From JBAYIE01 sp965279165 (GTDB taxonomy: Bacteria > Bacteroidota > Bacteroidia > UKL13-3): a DNA stretch of 64,000 bases. The stretch lies in assembly GCA_965279165.1 (NCBI GenBank), contig OZ257140.1, positions 2,418,001 through 2,482,000 of the forward strand, given 5' to 3'. A program made the position numbers and the translations under genes. Below are positions 17,518 through 28,200 of this stretch, piece by piece. The notes under the pieces are model-generated. The model made no database searches. It had not been told where the DNA came from and saw nothing but the letters and a program-made list of their open reading frames with translations. Each line of letters starts with the position of its first letter. The first letter of the stretch is position 1.

Positions 17518-20500
17518 TTATTGTTTAATAATTATTCCGTGGTAAATATCTCCTGAAATTCCTGTTGCTTGCATAAAATAAAAGCCGTTATCGAGTTTTG
17601 ATATGTTGATGCTGTTATTGTTTTCCGGCGTATGCACATGCATCACTTCCCGTCTATGTATATCAACTATTTCTACATCTTGAAGTGGTTCTTTACACAT
17701 TATTTGAATTAATCCTGAAGATGGATTCGGGAATACCAATACTTCCTTTTTTGCATCATCTTGTATAATTTCATGCGATCCGGTATAATCCAAAGAAATA
17801 GCAGTACTTGGACGCGAACCATAAATCGAATCCGATAAAACAAGGCGATAATACAAGGGAACGGCAAATGTGGCACTGGTGTCCATAAAATTATATCCAA
17901 CACCTTCATTTATAGTTCCGGTACCGGATACCACACCAATTGTTTCAAAATCGAATATCGAATAACCTCTTTGCACTTCCATTGTTAATGGAAATGATTC
18001 CTGATCGGTTGCCCAATATAGCATTACATTTTGTTTGTCTCGTTCACCTAAAAGATATTTAATATTCGAAGTAGCGGGTAATGCAGGGAGAAATACCAGG
18101 TAGAACCTATTGTAATTTTCGGTTGCCGGAATTGTTTTATCAACGTTAAAGTCATAGCTGTTGTTGGTTCTGAGGTCGATATACTTTTGCAAATAATCAT
18201 CCAATAAATACAAACTTGCCCCTTTGGTATATCCGGAGAGGTTATGTTCAATTAAAAGTTTATAAGTTCCCGATTCATCTACATAAAAATAAATGGGAAT
18301 AAAGTCTGTATTGTTATAGTCAATCGGGCGACAAGATAAATCCAGATAAATACTGTCATTACCAAAAGTTCCGATTCCTATATTGCTCCAAAATTTTTCA
18401 ATATCAAAACTGTCTTTCAATTTGGTTGCACCATTCATGTATTTAATGATAACCTGATCACTGTTGATGCTGTCTTTTATCAAAGTGAATTTTATTTCAT
18501 CTGAATTGGTCATATTTACAGACCTATAATCAACTCCATTATCGGCCACCTTATACTTTTCAGTTAATTTTAACTTTGGATTTCTGCCATTAGCTTTAAC
18601 CCAAAAACATTGACCAGGAGGTATAATTCCATCCCGTAAACTGCCACTATTTGAACGTAAATTATAACTAACGTAAGCATTGGTCTTTGCATTGTATATC
18701 CAAATGGTTGGATCCAGATTTCCGACATTTAAATTTTCTCTGTCATAAAATTTTGCAAAATCGTATGCTGCTGGATAAGGATTGCCAACCATATTCCAAC
18801 CATCATTTGCTCTAATACTGGTGTCCGTATATGTTATGGGAAATGAAAAATCCCCTGTATTGACAAGTCCGTTTAAGTCCATCGTTACCGCATTTTGCGT
18901 CGGGTTTGTTCCGTCGAGTCTTCCGATATCACTTCGGTCTCCGCGTATAAAAACGCGGTATCCTTTTCCTGGTGTAAGAGGGATATCTGTTAACGTATTG
19001 CTTTCATTCGTGATTGCGATCCATCCATTATTAAGATTACCTGTTACCATTTCATCATAAAAATAAATTCCAGGTTGGTTACTTGATGTAGCATCAAAAC
19101 CGGCTGAATTCAATGTGCCAGGTGTATTTCCGGTTGCATTTCCGGCAGCATTGTTACCTGTAATGAATACCTCATTTTGCCAGTCTTTTAAATTTGTTCC
19201 ACTCACAGGAGATGATAAAAAACGGTAACGACGAGCTATTGCAGGAATATAGTCCTGAACTTTTACTGTCCCTGTAATATAGTTTCCTTTGCCCTCCAGA
19301 ATAGAAGCAGAATAATTCTGATCCGACAATAAAATCAATTTATTATTGGTATTTAAAGTTCCGTTAACAGGAGTAATATGTGAAGCAATTTTTAAGGTAT
19401 CTAATAAATTTATATTTCCGTTTCCAAGATCATATTCCAATGATTTCAATATAGAGGATGTAGCCGAACTGTTATCCATTTTAAGTACGATATTATTGGA
19501 ATTTATTTTATCAAGCGTCAAAACGGTTTGTGCTGACCCGGTAAGATGGATGGTGCCAACCACATATTTTTCAGCTTTTACATTTGCGAACTTGATTTTA
19601 GAATTTATGTTGGCAAATATGAGGGAGTCTGTAGTGGCTACTTCAAATGAACCGATATTAAGTGTCTCAATGCTGCCTGAAGTAGAATTATTTCCTAAAG
19701 TAAGGCTCTTAACTTCTACATTTGAATTTATAACAATCCTTTTGCCATTGTCAATGGTTACTGTAGATTTTTTATCAGGGTAACGTCCTTGAGGAGCATT
19801 CTCCCAAACATCATCAATAAACATTTCCCAATTTATTGAGCTTTCCCAATTAAACGCATTCGCAAACTTTAACCTGAATATTTCCTCTCGTCTGTTGAAA
19901 ATCGCTGTATAACAAGGCGACGGCCCAATCGGATTTTTACAGTCAACAGCAGCCGGGGCTGTTACAGTTCCTGAAATTGGCGTGAAGCTACCACCAATAC
20001 AAAGTGAAATATTCCCTCTAATTGCTCCCTGGCTTTTTAGGTTTGGAGGATGCACACATTCTATATTTGAACGCCCGCCAAATCCTTCAATATATCCGTT
20101 TATCTGCATACTGTCTACTACAAGTTGCGATGCATCATTTAAAAGAATTTTACCTGAGTTAATATTTAAGCCACTCCTGATTACCAATGCTCCTCCTGAT
20201 ATATTTATAGTTTGTCCGCTAAGTGTTACTCCTTGGGTCACTTCAAAATTACATGCACTGTTGATAGAAATATTGGTTTTGTTCATGTTTAACCGTCCTA
20301 CTACAGTTATAAAATGTGCATTATTGATGGTAGTCGATCCGTTTAGTGTTAAGCCATTGGTGAATACCAGTTTTCCAGCGTTCGTTATTTGCACATCGCT
20401 ATTAAAAGTTGAAATGGCAGTATAAATTGTTCCAGTATTGCTTATTTGAATTGGTGTATTCAAAACGCCGGCACCTAGCACAACTGAATCTGAGAAATTC

Positions 20501-20811
20501 TCAATTACTACATTTTGATTGCTGGCAACAATGGTATTGATAGAAATGATTGCGCTTTTTGTTAAATGTAGTATAGATGATTTTGTAAATGACAGTTTAT
20601 CAATTTGAGCATTGCCGCATATATACAATTCTCCACCATGTAAATTAATATTTCCTGAATAGGTACCGGTTATGCATACCACATCATTAAAATTTACCGT
20701 TAAATCTAATGTAGAATTTAAGATTGTTTTTTTGCACTTTTCAGGACAATTCTGTGCGGTTATTAAAACATACGAATACAGGAAGATGAATAAAGGCAAC
20801 AACTTTTTCAT
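17518..20811 (-). CDS. Large secreted T9SS cargo protein
   Basis: Starting at MKKLLPLFIFLYSY (20811) the product has 1,097 residues; an ATG 15 bp upstream is less typical. It has a signal peptide, then a long Asn/Ser/Gly-rich region of short repeated beta-strands (NISGGALVIRSG, NSGKILLNDASQ) that suggests a beta-helix or stacked-strand adhesin-like structure over about residues 40-270, further beta-rich domains, and a C-terminal type A sorting domain starting VLVFPNPSSG and ending IIIKQ. It is probably exported and displayed on the cell surface. The specific role is not known. The gene stands alone, convergent with adk. Confidence 0.85.
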   Translation of the reverse strand: MKKLLPLFIFLYSYVLITAQNCPEKCKKTILNSTLDLTVNFNDVVCITGTYSGNINLHGGELYICGNAQIDKLSFTKSSILHLTKSAIISINTIVASNQNVVIENFSDSVVLGAGVLNTPIQISNTGTIYTAISTFNSDVQITNAGKLVFTNGLTLNGSTTINNAHFITVVGRLNMNKTNISINSACNFEVTQGVTLSGQTINISGGALVIRSGLNINSGKILLNDASQLVVDSMQINGYIEGFGGRSNIECVHPPNLKSQGAIRGNISLCIGGSFTPISGTVTAPAAVDCKNPIGPSPCYTAIFNRREEIFRLKFANAFNWESSINWEMFIDDVWENAPQGRYPDKKSTVTIDNGKRIVINSNVEVKSLTLGNNSTSGSIETLNIGSFEVATTDSLIFANINSKIKFANVKAEKYVVGTIHLTGSAQTVLTLDKINSNNIVLKMDNSSATSSILKSLEYDLGNGNINLLDTLKIASHITPVNGTLNTNNKLILLSDQNYSASILEGKGNYITGTVKVQDYIPAIARRYRFLSSPVSGTNLKDWQNEVFITGNNAAGNATGNTPGTLNSAGFDATSSNQPGIYFYDEMVTGNLNNGWIAITNESNTLTDIPLTPGKGYRVFIRGDRSDIGRLDGTNPTQNAVTMDLNGLVNTGDFSFPITYTDTSIRANDGWNMVGNPYPAAYDFAKFYDRENLNVGNLDPTIWIYNAKTNAYVSYNLRSNSGSLRDGIIPPGQCFWVKANGRNPKLKLTEKYKVADNGVDYRSVNMTNSDEIKFTLIKDSINSDQVIIKYMNGATKLKDSFDIEKFWSNIGIGTFGNDSIYLDLSCRPIDYNNTDFIPIYFYVDESGTYKLLIEHNLSGYTKGASLYLLDDYLQKYIDLRTNNSYDFNVDKTIPATENYNRFYLVFLPALPATSNIKYLLGERDKQNVMLYWATDQESFPLTMEVQRGYSIFDFETIGVVSGTGTINEGVGYNFMDTSATFAVPLYYRLVLSDSIYGSRPSTAISLDYTGSHEIIQDDAKKEVLVFPNPSSGLIQIMCKEPLQDVEIVDIHRREVMHVHTPENNNSINISKLDNGFYFMQATGISGDIYHGIIIKQ

Positions 20812-21010
20812 AAAAATTATATTCAATAAACAAATTTATAAAATAAAGTGGTAATCAATCTAATACAAGAAATTTAATAAGCGTTATATTCAAGAATATA
20901 CAGCCGTACTTATGGAACCTTAAAAAATAAATGTGTAAAACAATTCGGCTAAGAAGTAAACTTAAAAATAGTATTTCGGCTTGATTAGCCTGCATTCATC
21001 CTTCCCAATT

Positions 21011-21040
21011 ATTGAATGTAGCTTCAATAATGTAAATTTG
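21011..21040 (+). promoter_or_regulatory. Bacteroidota-type promoter for obgE
   Basis: ATTG at 21011-21014 and TAAATTTG at 21033-21040 are 18 nt apart, a near match to TTTG / TAnnTTTG. The predicted transcript would start around 21046, about 50 nt before the obgE ATG. Confidence 0.5.
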
Positions 21041-21098
21041 CCGTATTATTAAAAAAAGAACGAAATTTACGTAGTACCAAATCCAATTAACCTCAATT

Positions 21099-22091
21099 AT
21101 GCCTGACTCTAACTTTGTTGATTACGTAAAAATATGTTGCCGCAGTGGTAAGGGTGGTGCGGGTGCGGTTCATTTGCATCGGGATAAGCATACTGCAAAA
21201 GGTGGACCGGACGGGGGGGATGGCGGTCATGGAGGTAGTATTATTTTAAGAGGGAACTCCCAAACTTGGACTTTATTGCATTTAAAATACCGAAAACATG
21301 TGATTGCAGAGGAGGGAGGTAACGGAGAGCCTGCATTAAGAAAAGGTTCGGATGGAAAAAATGAAGTATTGGATGTTCCGTTGGGTACTGTTGCCAAGGA
21401 TGCTGAAACAGGTGAGATATTGTTTGAAATCACCAAAGACGGTCAGGAAGAAGTACTTACCAAAGGTGGCAGGGGTGGTTTAGGTAATTTCCATTTTAAA
21501 AGTTCAACCATGCAAACGCCTCGTTTTGCCCAACCCGGAGAACCCGGACTGGAAGAGTGGCGCGTACTTGAACTAAAAATATTGGCTGATGTAGGATTGG
21601 TTGGATTTCCAAATGCCGGTAAATCAACCTTGTTGAGCGTGGTATCGGCTGCCAAACCCGAAATTGCAGATTATCCGTTTACAACCATAGTGCCTAATCT
21701 AGGAATTGTTTCTTACCGCGATTACAAAAGCTTTGTCATGGCTGATATTCCCGGAATTATTGAAGGGGCACATTTAGGCAAAGGACTTGGTACCAGATTT
21801 CTTAGGCATATTGAACGAAATGCAACCTTGTTATTCATGATTCCGGCGGATAGTGCAGATATTAAAGCGGAATATAAAATTCTGGTCAACGAATTAAAGC
21901 AATACAACAAAGAATTACTAACCAAGAACAGGTTGCTTGCCATAACAAAATCTGATTTATTGGATGAAGAATTAATGGCTGCCATGAAAAAAGAATTACC
22001 GCGTGTTCCTCATATTTTTATCAGTTCCGCTACCGGATACAACATCACACAATTGAAAGATAAGTTGTGGAAGATGATTGAGGAGGGGTAG
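21099..22091 (+). CDS. obgE: GTPase ObgE/CgtA
   Basis: The 330-residue protein consists of the glycine-rich Obg fold (about 1-160; KGGPDGGDGGHGGSIILRG and GGRGGLGNFHFKSS) and a GTPase domain with P-loop GFPNAGKST at about 168-176, ADIPGIIEGAHLGKGLG (switch II) and the TKSD base-recognition motif. It lacks the C-terminal OCT extension. Obg acts in 50S ribosome maturation and stringent control. The start at 21099 gives the usual N-terminus MPDSNFVDYVKI. A heptameric repeat array follows the stop codon. Confidence 0.97.
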   Translation: MPDSNFVDYVKICCRSGKGGAGAVHLHRDKHTAKGGPDGGDGGHGGSIILRGNSQTWTLLHLKYRKHVIAEEGGNGEPALRKGSDGKNEVLDVPLGTVAKDAETGEILFEITKDGQEEVLTKGGRGGLGNFHFKSSTMQTPRFAQPGEPGLEEWRVLELKILADVGLVGFPNAGKSTLLSVVSAAKPEIADYPFTTIVPNLGIVSYRDYKSFVMADIPGIIEGAHLGKGLGTRFLRHIERNATLLFMIPADSADIKAEYKILVNELKQYNKELLTKNRLLAITKSDLLDEELMAAMKKELPRVPHIFISSATGYNITQLKDKLWKMIEEG

Positions 22092-22097
22092 TAAGCT

Positions 22098-22142
22098 TTG
22101 GACATTAGTCAGTGGTCATTAGTCATTGGTCATTAGTCAGTG
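22098..22142. repeat. Heptameric tandem repeat after obgE
   Basis: Six units, GGACATT, AGTCAGT, GGTCATT, AGTCATT, GGTCATT, AGTCAGT, start directly after the obgE stop codon. They are followed at 22155-22200 by a copy of the CGCGACGCG-C/A-TTTACTCATTTAC-type dispersed repeat also seen near 29.4 kb. Confidence 0.8.
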
Positions 22143-22304
22143 GAATCGACATTTTTCGCGACGCGACCTTATTTCCTCATTTACACATTTACTAATTAAG
22201 CAGTTGTCATTAGACTGATTGGACGAACTTAGAGAAACAACTGTTTTAAATTTCCTTATAATTGTATAATACAAGGATTTCTTTTAATTATAATATTTGA
22301 CATA

Positions 22305-22949
22305 ATGAAATTGTTACATTTCGCTATATGTTTATTCATTAGTTTCATTTTTCATTCATGCGATCGAACTCCAAATTGCGGCGACCCTAATAAAATTGAT
22401 AAACATTTCGAGTCTAATGAAATTTCAGGATTCTGGCAAAAAGACACAATAAAATATTTTCTAAATAGTAAGGATACCTTGTTATTCATGGGCAGTAATA
22501 CCCAAAAGATTCCGAAACTTATTGAAATTTGTGACAATGGTTGTACAATGGGTAATGGATGCACAGATACCTGGCAAATCAATCAAAGAACTAGTTCACT
22601 TAAGAATCAGAATAACAAGTTCTTTATTATATTTACTTCTTCACGAGTGTCTGATAAAGACAATTTGCCATTTGTAGAGAATTTCTATGTCTATGGCATA
22701 GAATCAATGTATTTTTCTACTACCTCCGCCTATGCGGTAAACCCAATTACGGATAAGGCAATACATGGTGGTATGGTTCAATTATTTGATACGATTGAAA
22801 TTGCAGGGGAGATATACGAAAGTGTAAAGATGTATAAATGTTATGACTATTATAACAATGTTTTTATAGGAGAGTTATATGTATCTGGGGATTCAATCTT
22901 AAAATTTAAAAACTTGACCTCTGGTGATACGTATGAGATTATTAAATAG
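22305..22949 (+). CDS. Hypothetical lipoprotein, 214 residues
   Basis: The N-terminus MKLLHFAICLFISFIFHSC ends in a lipobox (FHSC, cysteine 19), so it is a probable lipoprotein with the mature start CDRTPNCGDPN. The remaining sequence has four or more further cysteines (CDNGCTMGNGCTDTW at about 72-86), which may form disulfides. No known family is recognised. The gene is monocistronic and ends 120 bp before a bidirectional terminator. Confidence 0.7.
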   Translation: MKLLHFAICLFISFIFHSCDRTPNCGDPNKIDKHFESNEISGFWQKDTIKYFLNSKDTLLFMGSNTQKIPKLIEICDNGCTMGNGCTDTWQINQRTSSLKNQNNKFFIIFTSSRVSDKDNLPFVENFYVYGIESMYFSTTSAYAVNPITDKAIHGGMVQLFDTIEIAGEIYESVKMYKCYDYYNNVFIGELYVSGDSILKFKNLTSGDTYEIIK

Positions 22950-23066
22950 ATTTTTAGACAAATATTCGAAGTCAATCATCGATATAATCTTTGGATCAAA
23001 ATAGGATTAGTTTACCAAGGAACTACAGAAATATTTTAATTTCTGGAACTATTAACTTCTTAAAAT

Positions 23067-23100
23067 AAAAAAAGCCTGTTCATTTGTGAACAGGCTTTTT
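23067..23100. terminator. Bidirectional intrinsic terminator
   Basis: GCCTGTTCA and TGAACAGGC form a perfect 9-bp stem around TTTG, flanked by A6 and T6 so that it can terminate on both strands. It separates the lipoprotein gene (plus) from the T9SS gene (minus). Confidence 0.9.
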
Positions 23101-23120
23101 TATGATAAAATAAAAATGGT

Positions 23121-25010
23121 TTAGTTAACCATCATCTTAGCAGTTGTTTTATATCCATCTGCTTCAATGGTATACAGATAAACACCTGCAGGAATATCAT
23201 TCATATGAATGGTAAGACTGCTTTTACCTGTTGGAACTTGTTCGAATACCTGTTCAGAAATTACTCTACCCATGATATCACTAATGGTAACGGTAGCATT
23301 GCTGCTGCGTTTGAAGTTTACATCAAAAGTGGTTGCTCCATGGAAAGGATTCGGATAATTTTGGTTTACGGAGAATGGCTTATCTGCCACTTCAGTAATA
23401 CCAACAGTTCCGGCTAAGATATGTTCTACAGGAATTGACATGTAATTAATCTCAAACACGTCTATATTGCTGGGAGGAACTGTTAAACCGGGCATTATTT
23501 TAGTTAAATAAGTAAGATGCACACGGCTATCTACGAACCGAGCAGCATTTGGAAAAATTTGTTCAATATTAGAACCTAAATGTTGGGAAGCATTTTGAGG
23601 TTCAGCCCATGTTGTCCCATTATCAGAAGAATAGCTTATAAGTATATCCCTATAATTCGCATTGGTACCATCTTGGGTTAAATCACCCGGTGTTAAAGCA
23701 GAATATACAACATAAATTCTTCCTTGGTCGTCAATTCCAGCAGTAGCCCAAGTAGAATTGGAGATTCCATACCTTCTATCAGCAATAATAAAAGAACCAT
23801 CCGCTATAGAGGTATCTCCACCTTGTTGTAATGCAGATAAAATAGGCGTTAGCGAACTATCAGGATTATATTCGCTCCAATAAAGGATCGCATCATTTAC
23901 TCCTCCTATAAAACTATTGCGAGAAAATACATAACCACCGCCCGGCACTGAATCCTTAATTCTAACCATACCTGAAAAGACGTGTGCTTTACCATTGTTG
24001 TCAACTATTACATTGGCTGTTCCATCGTTGGCCTGAATCCAATTAAATGTATCTACGTCATATTGGTAATGTGGCACCGGAAAAGAATCTATAATTTTTT
24101 TGGTCCATGTGGCTCCATTATCTGCAGATTTCCATAGTACCAAATTGCTAAAAGCATATCCTGCAACTATTGCAACATTATTGCCATTTGCATCCATGCT
24201 ATAAATATCACTGTTGCCTTCGGTAAATACATCATAATCATAATCCGGTAAGGTTAAATCCTGATCCACCCAAGTAGAAGTAGAAATTTTATACCTTGAA
24301 TAAACCATAGGACTTTTTACCCCGTTTTTATATACATAAGAAGGTTGATCATCCGAAGAATCTTGATAATTAGCAAGTAAAATCAAGTAATCACCGGATA
24401 CGATGGTACGAGGCCATAATTGGCTGGGAACACCTGCCGGTGGAGCAAAAAAAGTTTCGCTAGCCCATGTTTGGCTGCCAATTCCGGCATTTGAATTCAT
24501 CACCATACCATTTGACTTTCCGCTTGTATCCACGCGATGAGAGATTATATATTCTTTGGTTCCATTAGATGTCAAACTTGGATAACCGGTACGGAATGCT
24601 TCAATACGCGGACTTGACATTGCGCTATTTGCCCAATTATTACCATCAAATGTATTGTAAGCAGAACCACGGGATAAATAACCGTTTGTGCCATTATCTG
24701 AAGAAGTTGTCCAAGTAGCAGATACTTTACCATTAGGGTAAGCAAATGTTCTTCTATAAATTGTACCGTTAGTTTGCTGTGCAAACATAGTAGAACCTAT
24801 TCTTGTATTAATTATACCTCCAACTTGTGCTTTTCCAAGTTTACTTTGTTTAGGATAATTTAATTCTCTAACGGGCGATGGAATTTCATAATCAACTCCA
24901 TGCTTCTTATGATGTATGGCATTGATCGATGTTTTAGATGTTTGGACCTGGGTTTGCGCTTGGGCACAAATTCCTAAACCCATTAATCCGATTAAGTAAA
25001 ACTTTTTCAT
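23121..25010 (-). CDS. Secreted protein with sialidase-like propeller and T9SS sorting domain
   Basis: A 629-residue exported protein: signal peptide (MKKFYLIGLMGLGICAQAQ), a beta-rich body with Asp-box-like strands (SADNGATWTKKII, SSDNGTTWAEPQ) typical of sialidase/BNR propellers, and a C-terminal domain from about residue 545 with NYPNPFHGATTF leading to KTTAKMMVN, a type A T9SS sorting domain. No catalytic residues for sialidase are identified, so an enzymatic role is not claimed. It is a single-gene unit ended by the strong hairpin at 23067-23100. Confidence 0.85.
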   Translation of the reverse strand: MKKFYLIGLMGLGICAQAQTQVQTSKTSINAIHHKKHGVDYEIPSPVRELNYPKQSKLGKAQVGGIINTRIGSTMFAQQTNGTIYRRTFAYPNGKVSATWTTSSDNGTNGYLSRGSAYNTFDGNNWANSAMSSPRIEAFRTGYPSLTSNGTKEYIISHRVDTSGKSNGMVMNSNAGIGSQTWASETFFAPPAGVPSQLWPRTIVSGDYLILLANYQDSSDDQPSYVYKNGVKSPMVYSRYKISTSTWVDQDLTLPDYDYDVFTEGNSDIYSMDANGNNVAIVAGYAFSNLVLWKSADNGATWTKKIIDSFPVPHYQYDVDTFNWIQANDGTANVIVDNNGKAHVFSGMVRIKDSVPGGGYVFSRNSFIGGVNDAILYWSEYNPDSSLTPILSALQQGGDTSIADGSFIIADRRYGISNSTWATAGIDDQGRIYVVYSALTPGDLTQDGTNANYRDILISYSSDNGTTWAEPQNASQHLGSNIEQIFPNAARFVDSRVHLTYLTKIMPGLTVPPSNIDVFEINYMSIPVEHILAGTVGITEVADKPFSVNQNYPNPFHGATTFDVNFKRSSNATVTISDIMGRVISEQVFEQVPTGKSSLTIHMNDIPAGVYLYTIEADGYKTTAKMMVN

Positions 25011-25245
25011 TGTTTATTAATTAATTGTTAAGTGTTTTCCGATAAGTTCAAATCTACATAAGTTTTTTAATTATCCAATTCCAAGGAATTGCCTTAAATC
25101 ATGAACATTAGTAAGATACCAACGATATTCAAATGGTTGCCTCCCCCAAAATCAGGCACTTAAAATTTAACGCCGAACAGTTTTCAACAACCGTATTTTA
25201 ACCATTTCCATTTTGTAATTTTGAAGTTCGCCCAATCGCTCCGAC
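25011..25245. promoter_or_regulatory. Divergent upstream region with putative dnaE -7 element
   Basis: This 235-bp region separates the minus-strand T9SS gene from dnaE. TAATTTTG at 25216-25223 fits TAnnTTTG and lies 22 bp before the dnaE ATG; the -33 box is not convincing. No other feature is visible. Confidence 0.35.
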
Positions 25246-28200
25246 ATGTCAAAATTCTCCCATTTACACGTGCATACCCAGTTTTCCCTCCTCGATGGAG
25301 CGGCAGATATTGGTAAATTGTACAAAAAGGCGATAAGTGATAATATGCCGGCTCTTGCAATTACCGATCATGGAAATATGTTTGGTGTTTTTAAGTTTGT
25401 TGCAGAAGCATATAAACACAAAGGAGAGGATGGTAAACCAAAAGTAAAGCCAATTGTTGGTTGCGAGTTTTATGTGGTGGAAGACCATGAAAAACGTTCC
25501 TTTACCAAAGAGGACAAAGATGTTAGATACCATCAACTATTACTTGCCAAAAACGAACAGGGTTATCGCAATTTAATCAAGCTGTGTTCGCTTGGCTATA
25601 TCGAAGGGTTGTATGGTAAATATCCTCGGATCAGCAAAGCCCTTATTGAAAAATACCATGAAGGATTAATTGCTACATCCTGTTGTTTGGGTGCCATGGT
25701 GCCCCGTACCATTTTAAAGAAGGGGGAGAAAGAAGGGGAAGAAGAATTTAAATGGTGGTACAATTTATTCGGAGAAGATTATTATATCGAATTGCAACGT
25801 CATTCTATCGGTGATCAAGATAAAGTGAACGAAGTTTTGTTGCGGTTTGCGGCTAAGTTTGGTGTACCGGTTATTGCATCCAATGATTCTCATTATGTGG
25901 ATCAGCACGATGCCAATGCCCATGATATTTTGTTGTGTATCAATACCGGTGAAAAGCAAAGTACACCTAGCAACAAAGATTTTGGTGACGATGATGTTTT
26001 TGTAAAAGGCAAGCGTTTTGCCTTTGCCAACGACCAGTTTTATTTTAAAACCACAGAGGAAATGAGTGTCTTGTTTGCCGATGTACCGGAAGCAATCGAC
26101 AATACCAACGCGATTATAGATAAGGTAGAATACCTGGATTTGAAACGGGATATTCTGTTGCCAAATTTTCCGGTACCTCCTAATTTTACCTCACAAAACG
26201 AATACCTCGAACACCTAACCTTTACCGGAGCAAAGGTGAAGTACAAGGATATGACTCCCGAAGTAGAGGAGCGTTTAAAATTTGAACTGCATACCATTAA
26301 AACAATGGGATTTGCCGGTTATTTTTTAATTGTAGCGGATTTTATTCGCGCCGGAAGAGATATTGGGGTGTTTGTTGGTCCGGGTAGGGGATCGGCAGCA
26401 GGCAGCGCCGTAGCTTATTGTATTGGAATTACCAATATCGATCCCATAAAATATGATTTACTGTTTGAACGGTTTTTAAATCCGGATCGCAAGTCGATGC
26501 CCGATATCGATACCGATTTTGATGATGAAGGCCGACAAAAAGTTATTGATTATGTGGTGGATAAATACGGTAGAAATCAGGTTGCCCAAATTGTAACCTA
26601 TGGTTCGATTGCAGCCCGTTCGAGCATCAAGGATGTAGCACGTGTTTTGGATTTACCTTTAGCTGAGTCGATAGCTTTAACCAAATTAGTACCCGAACGA
26701 CCGGGAATTGAATTGAACCGGTTATTAACGGCACCAATGGAAGGCGATAAAGGCTTAAAAGAAAATGAAGCCTTGGTAAGTGAAGACATGGAGAATGTGA
26801 AAAAACTCCGTGAAATTTTTGCCGGAAACGATTTGCGAGCCAAAGTTTTGCAAGAGGCAATTGTGCTGGAAGGTTCGGTGCGAGGAACAGGAATTCATGC
26901 AGCCGGAATAATCATAGCCCCTGAGGATCTAACCGGTTTGATTCCGGTTGCAACTTCCAAAGAAACCAATTTGCTGATTACCCAATATGACGGCAAAGTG
27001 ATAGAAGATTCAGGTGTAATTAAGATGGATTTTCTGGGTTTACGGAACTTGTCGATTATTCGGGATGCCTTGGTTCTTATCGAACAAAACCACCAGGTAA
27101 AGATCAATATAGATGAGATTCCGCTCGATGATCCAAAAACATTGGCAATTTTTGCCAAAGGGGAAACCAACGGAACGTTTCAATTTGAAAGTGTTGGTAT
27201 GCAGAAATACCTGAAGGAATTGAAGCCCGATCGCTTTGAAGATTTAATTGCAATGAATGCGTTGTATCGTCCGGGACCATTAGCCTATATTCCTAGTTAT
27301 GTAGCACGTAAACATGGCAAAGAGCCTGTTACCTATGACCTAGATGCGATGGAGGAAATCCTGAAGGATACCTATGGGATTACGGTTTATCAAGAGCAGG
27401 TGATGTTGTTGTCGCAACGTTTGGCAAGTTTTACCAAAGGTGATGCCGATGTGCTGCGAAAAGCCATGGGTAAAAAGGACAGAAAAACCTTGGATAAATT
27501 AAAGCCTCAGTTTATCGAAAACGCTATAAAGAACGGCCATGATGCCAAAATCCTGGAGAAAGTTTGGACCGATTGGGAGGCATTTGCTTCCTATGCATTT
27601 AATAAATCCCATTCAACCTGCTATGCTTTTGTTGCGTTTCAAACCGGCTATTTAAAAGCACATTATCCTGGCGAATATATGTCGTCGGTACTAACCCAGA
27701 ATCAAGGTAATATTGAGAAGGTTACTTTTTTTATGGAAGAATGCAAGCGCATGGGAGTTCCGGTTTTAGGTCCGGATATCAACGAATCGCAGGTAAATTT
27801 TGCCGTAAATAAAAAAGGAGAAATTCGTTTTGGATTAAGCGCCATAAAAGGAGTAGGGGAAGGTGCCGTAGAGCAGATAATTGAAGAAAGAAATAAAAAC
27901 GGACCTTATACCGGTTTATTTGATCTAACCACCAGGGTAAACTTGCGCGCTGTTAATAAAAAAACAATGGAGGGTCTTGCTTATGCAGGCGCCTTTGATT
28001 GTTTTACAACCATTCATAGGGCACAGTATTTTTTTACACAAAACAACGATGAAGTTAATTTGATTGAACGTGCAATACGATTTGGGAACAATGCCCAGGC
28101 AAATGATGCTGCTAGTCAGGTGTCGTTGTTTGGTGGTGTTTCGGCAGTAACTTTAACCGAACCGGCTATTCCGGCTTGTGAGCAGTGGAGTTTGATGGAA

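Noticed and set aside
19346..20425. Plus-strand ORFs of 145 and 147 codons
   Set aside because: They are antisense to the repetitive beta-rich region of the 1,097-residue T9SS protein and have no independent support.
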